Shown here: positions 7,575 to 7,697 of the stretch, piece after piece
Layout of the letters: the number at the start of each line of letters is the position of its first letter
Position numbering within the stretch: position 1 is the first letter of the stretch
Assembly (NCBI GenBank): GCA_964458655.1
Contig: CAYWJT010000079.1
Coordinates: 1-7,697 of the forward strand
Direction: 5' to 3'
Length of the DNA stretch: 7,697 bases
DNA from: CAYWJT01 sp964458655
GTDB lineage: Bacteria; Acidobacteriota; Aminicenantia; Aminicenantales; Saccharicenantaceae
Program-made: the position numbers and the translations under genes
The notes under the pieces: generated by a model
The model's input: only the letters and a program-made list of their open reading frames with translations
Told to the model about the DNA's origin: nothing
The model's database searches: none

Positions 7575-7616
7575 GGACAGTGAGCGGATTCGGACCTCCG
7601 ACCTCTGGATCCGGAG
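7575..7616 (-). pseudogene. 3' fragment of a tRNA-Arg(CCG)-like gene, possible attachment-site scar
   Basis: Read on the minus strand, 42 nt fit canonical tRNA positions 32-73. They begin with anticodon loop CTCCGGA (anticodon CCG) and the 3' arm TCCAG. The variable loop AGGTC, T-arm strand GGAGG, loop TCCGAAT and a CC-GCT strand follow, then a 7-nt acceptor strand, a discriminator and a T-rich tail (TATTTTTG). The sequence before position 32 cannot form the anticodon, D or acceptor partners. The T loop has C at position 55 and the T stem has one A-G mismatch, so it is degenerate. Retention of the 3' half from the anticodon loop is what tyrosine integrases leave behind at one end of an integrated island. 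Confidence 0.45.
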
Positions 7617-7643
7617 GAAAAGGTCCTAACTTGACTTCCCGGG

Positions 7644-7697
7644 TGTTAACGGTCATGCAATATTAACCCCCTACGGTCATTGAAAATTTACCCCCTG
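7644..7697 (+). mobile_element. End of an IS21-like insertion sequence, cut by the window edge
   Basis: The sequence starts TGTTAACGGTCAT and contains two adjacent 24-bp units, 7649-7672 and 7673-7696, matching at 20 of 24 positions; each runs from ACGGTCAT to ACCCCCT. Tandem terminal repeats of this style next to a TGT end are typical of IS21-family elements (istA/istB type), as I remember them. The body would lie to the right, outside the window. Confidence 0.55.
7649..7696 (+). repeat. Two tandem 24-bp terminal repeat units
   Basis: Units 7649-7672 and 7673-7696 share ACGGTCAT at the start and ACCCCCT at the end, with four differences in the AT-rich middle. They abut with no spacer. They are probably transposase-binding sites of the element that begins at 7644. 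Confidence 0.7.

Noticed and set aside
7649..7696. CRISPR repeats
   Set aside because: The two 24-bp units abut with no spacer and are next to a TGT terminus, which fits insertion-sequence ends.

Overview
The window is GC-rich chromosomal DNA carrying two housekeeping genes, mutS and clpB, a tRNA-Phe gene, a lone HigA-type antitoxin, and mobile-element debris at both edges. Nothing fixes the species. High GC, the short acidic companion gene beside mutS and the transposase style would suit an Acidobacteriota- or Aminicenantota-like bacterium from a metagenome, but that is a loose impression. No tRNA end in the window encodes CCA.

Left edge (1-610): the outer end of one insertion sequence (1-52) is followed by a complete 527-bp miniature relative (69-595). 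Both have TGT...ACA termini and repeated GTCCACTTTT subterminal motifs, and each is followed by nearly the same 15-bp sequence. The miniature element encodes a 127-residue protein that looks like the two ends of a transposase joined in frame without the catalytic core.

Core (611-6588): mutS (671-3310, +) has a good sigma-70 promoter almost on top of its start codon. It runs tail-to-tail into a 119-residue acidic protein gene on the minus strand, and the two overlap by 7 bp. A 342-bp intergenic region then separates this small gene from divergent clpB (4006-6588, +). That region is unusually structured: a 37-bp near-perfect palindrome, a tandem 10-bp repeat and a promoter for each side.

Right part (6589-7697): tRNA-Phe (GAA) is on the minus strand with a near-consensus promoter and a leader tiled by four small inverted repeats. 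Next is higA (minus), whose partner toxin gene higB has been reduced to about 15 codons although the promoter and palindromic operator-like sequences remain. A stretch of about 270 bp without a recognisable gene leads to what looks like the 3' half of a tRNA-Arg(CCG) gene broken at the anticodon loop, a common integration site. The window ends in the terminal repeats of an IS21-like element.

Functionally, mutS (mismatch repair) and clpB (protein disaggregation) are maintenance genes that do not form an operon. I found no clear new multi-gene system. The most unusual material is the miniature element with its in-frame transposase fusion, the palindrome between the acidic gene and clpB, the toxin-less antitoxin and the tRNA-Arg scar.
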